Shown: piece by piece, positions 13,466 through 14,738 of the stretch
How positions within the stretch are numbered: the stretch's first letter is position 1
Layout: each line of letters begins with the position of its first letter
Source: Lachnospiraceae bacterium UBA7481
Lineage (GTDB): Bacteria; Bacillota; Clostridia; Lachnospirales; Lachnospiraceae
Direction: 5' to 3'
Length of the DNA: 14,738 bases
Assembly (NCBI GenBank): GCA_002478505.1
Contig: DLOP01000151.1
Span: forward strand, 1-14,738
Program-made: the position numbers and the translations under genes
The notes under the pieces: generated by a model
Database searches by the model: none
What the model was told of the DNA's origin: nothing
The model's input: only the letters and a program-made list of their open reading frames with translations

Positions 13466-14524
13466 ATGGATACGATTATTACAGAGATAAGAAATTTTAA
13501 TAGTTCAAAAGTTGACAGTAGGATTTTTGATCAGGCTGGTGAGATTATAAAGGATGGAGGATTGGTGGCTTTTCCTACGGAGACGGTATATGGTCTTGGT
13601 GGGGATGCATTGAATCCGGAGTCTTCCAGAAAGATCTATGCGGCAAAGGGAAGACCTTCGGACAATCCGCTGATCATACATATTGCAGATTGGACAAGCA
13701 TCAAAAAGATCTGCATTGATATTCCGGATGAGGCAAAACAACTGGCGGAAGCCTTCTGGCCGGGACCTTTGACGATGATCTTAAAAAAATCTTCCGCGGT
13801 GCCTTACGAAACCACAGGAGGATTGGATACTGTGGCGGTCAGGATGCCGGATCATCCCGCGGCGATATCATTGATCAAGGCGGCGGGGGGATATATTGCA
13901 GCGCCCAGCGCCAATCTTTCCGGAAGACCGAGCCCCACGACAGCCGCCCATGTGATTGAGGATATGGACGGAAGGATCGATATGATCCTGGATGGCGGCG
14001 ATGTCGGCATTGGTCTGGAATCTACCATCGTGGATCTGACGGAGAGGATTCCTGTGATCTTAAGACCCGGATACGTGACACAGGAGATGCTAAACCGGGT
14101 GTTAGGCAGGGTGGATGCGGATATCACGCTGATGGATCAGGATACGGGACAAGCGCCCAAAGCGCCGGGAATGAAATACAGGCATTATGCGCCCAAAGGC
14201 TCCATGCTTTTGATCGAGGGGGATCAGGAAGCCGTCGTAAGGACGATGAACGCAGAAGTAAAAAAAGCAAGGCTGCGTGGAGAGCGAACCGGTGTGATGA
14301 TCACTGATGAAATATGGGACCGGGTTTCGGCGGATGTTAAAAAAAGCGTAGGCAGCCGTGAGGATGAATATGAGATTGCGAAAAGACTTTATCGGATTTT
14401 GCGGGAGTTTGATGAAGAGGGGGTCACGGCGATCTTCAGCGAGAGTTTTTCCACGGATGGATTCGGACAGGCAGTGATGAACCGGCTGCTGAAGGCGGCG
14501 GGATATACGGTTGAAAAGGTATAG
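13466..14524 (+). CDS. tsaC: L-threonylcarbamoyladenylate synthase (TsaC/Sua5 type)
   Basis: Makes threonylcarbamoyl-AMP from threonine, bicarbonate and ATP, the first step of t6A37 modification on ANN-decoding tRNAs. The protein has 352 residues with two domains. The YrdC/TsaC catalytic domain (about 14-215) contains GLVAFPTETVYGLGGDA (32-48), KGRPSDNPL (61-69), FWPGPLTMIL (97-106), PSANLSGRPSPT (147-158) and STIVDL. A linker APGMKYRHYAP (233-243) closes over the active site, and a Sua5 C-terminal domain follows (about 245-350). The long form resembles Bacillus YwlC rather than the short E. coli TsaC. AGAGGA lies 16 nt before the ATG, farther than usual. It follows the amidase by 20 nt and precedes rpiB; in Bacillus ywlC and rpiB are also near neighbours, separated there by other genes. 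Confidence 0.95.
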   Translation: MDTIITEIRNFNSSKVDSRIFDQAGEIIKDGGLVAFPTETVYGLGGDALNPESSRKIYAAKGRPSDNPLIIHIADWTSIKKICIDIPDEAKQLAEAFWPGPLTMILKKSSAVPYETTGGLDTVAVRMPDHPAAISLIKAAGGYIAAPSANLSGRPSPTTAAHVIEDMDGRIDMILDGGDVGIGLESTIVDLTERIPVILRPGYVTQEMLNRVLGRVDADITLMDQDTGQAPKAPGMKYRHYAPKGSMLLIEGDQEAVVRTMNAEVKKARLRGERTGVMITDEIWDRVSADVKKSVGSREDEYEIAKRLYRILREFDEEGVTAIFSESFSTDGFGQAVMNRLLKAAGYTVEKV

Positions 14525-14560
14525 CGTCTATATTGTACAACTATTTAAAGTTTTACATTG

Positions 14561-14566
14561 TATAAT
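14561..14566 (+). promoter_or_regulatory. Possible -10 box before rpiB
   Basis: TATAAT at 14561-14566 lies in AT-rich DNA, 26 bp before the rpiB start. No -35 sits at 16-18 bp; TTGTAC is 22 bp away. Nearby ATTGTACAA (14532-14540) and ATTGTATAA (14557-14565) are similar direct repeats 25 bp apart, which could be protein sites. Weak. Confidence 0.28.
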
Positions 14567-14592
14567 AAAATATGAAAAAGGAGAACACTGGG

Positions 14593-14738
14593 ATGAAAAT
14601 TTCTATGGGCTGTGATCATGGCGGATATGATCTGAAAGAGAAGGTAAAAAAATATTTGGAGGAAAATGGATACGCGGTGGCGGACTGCGGCTGTTATTCC
14701 AAGGAATCCTGCGATTATCCGGAATATGCCAGAAAGGC
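14593..14738 (+). CDS. rpiB: Ribose-5-phosphate isomerase B, N-terminal part (cut by window end)
   Basis: Interconverts ribose 5-phosphate and ribulose 5-phosphate in the pentose phosphate pathway; some relatives in the RpiB/LacAB family act on other sugar phosphates. Only the first 48 residues are inside the window. They show the family start MKISMGCDHGGYDLKE, with the substrate-binding Asp-His (D8, H9) in CDHGG, and the DYPEYA motif near residue 41. AAGGAG at 14578-14583 lies 9 nt before the ATG, favouring 14593 over the in-frame ATG at 14572. The frame is open to the window edge, so truncation is only an effect of the window. Confidence 0.9.
   Translation, partial: MKISMGCDHGGYDLKEKVKKYLEENGYAVADCGCYSKESCDYPEYARK

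Overview
The window reads as one contiguous piece of chromosome from an endospore-forming, low-to-moderate GC Firmicute, most likely a gut Clostridia of the Lachnospiraceae type. This rests on the gene content: a short zinc-tailed prolyl-tRNA synthetase, acetate kinase, a MecA adaptor, a YtvI-like permease, a SleL-like GH18 enzyme and a CwlD-like amidase. AGGAGG-type ribosome binding sites, consensus sigma-A promoters and very AT-rich intergenic DNA agree with it. Nothing in the sequence fixes the species. I see no IS element, phage gene, integrase, tRNA, rRNA or CRISPR array.

Layout. Bases 1-327 hold no gene but a GC-rich, purine-rich block of hairpins and three imperfect repeats. Genes then run on the plus strand: a GT2-GtrA membrane glycosyltransferase (328-1386); an OmpR-type response regulator, a short RluA-type pseudouridine synthase and an AI-2E/YtvI-family permease (1575-4120, a likely transcription unit); proS (4262-5701); ackA (5780-6973); a double zinc-ribbon membrane-anchored protein (7067-8200); and a DUF218/YdcF membrane protein (8245-9072). 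The DUF218 gene meets the only minus-strand gene, mecA (9910-9128), at an 18-bp perfect inverted repeat that probably terminates both.

Between mecA and the next gene lies about 880 bp of non-coding DNA. It contains a consensus promoter for mecA, a block of phased A-tracts, and a second perfectly spaced consensus promoter (10235-10263). That second promoter points into about 345 bp of strongly self-complementary sequence: a 12-bp long-range closing stem, several perfect local hairpins and a 19-bp terminal stem. I could not assign it to a known riboswitch or housekeeping RNA. It is the best candidate in the window for an undescribed element, a free-standing structured non-coding RNA.

The last block is cell-wall and housekeeping: a membrane-anchored stalk-SH3-GH18 protein (10792-12570), a CwlD-like amidase (12648-13445), the two-domain threonylcarbamoyl-AMP synthase (13466-14524) and the start of rpiB, cut by the window end. 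GH18, CwlD and YtvI-like proteins are often linked to spore cortex or peptidoglycan remodelling, which fits a spore-former. The promoter seen before the GH18 gene is of the vegetative sigma-A type. Ordinary metabolism (ackA, rpiB), translation (proS, tsaC, rluA-like) and proteolysis (mecA) make up the rest.
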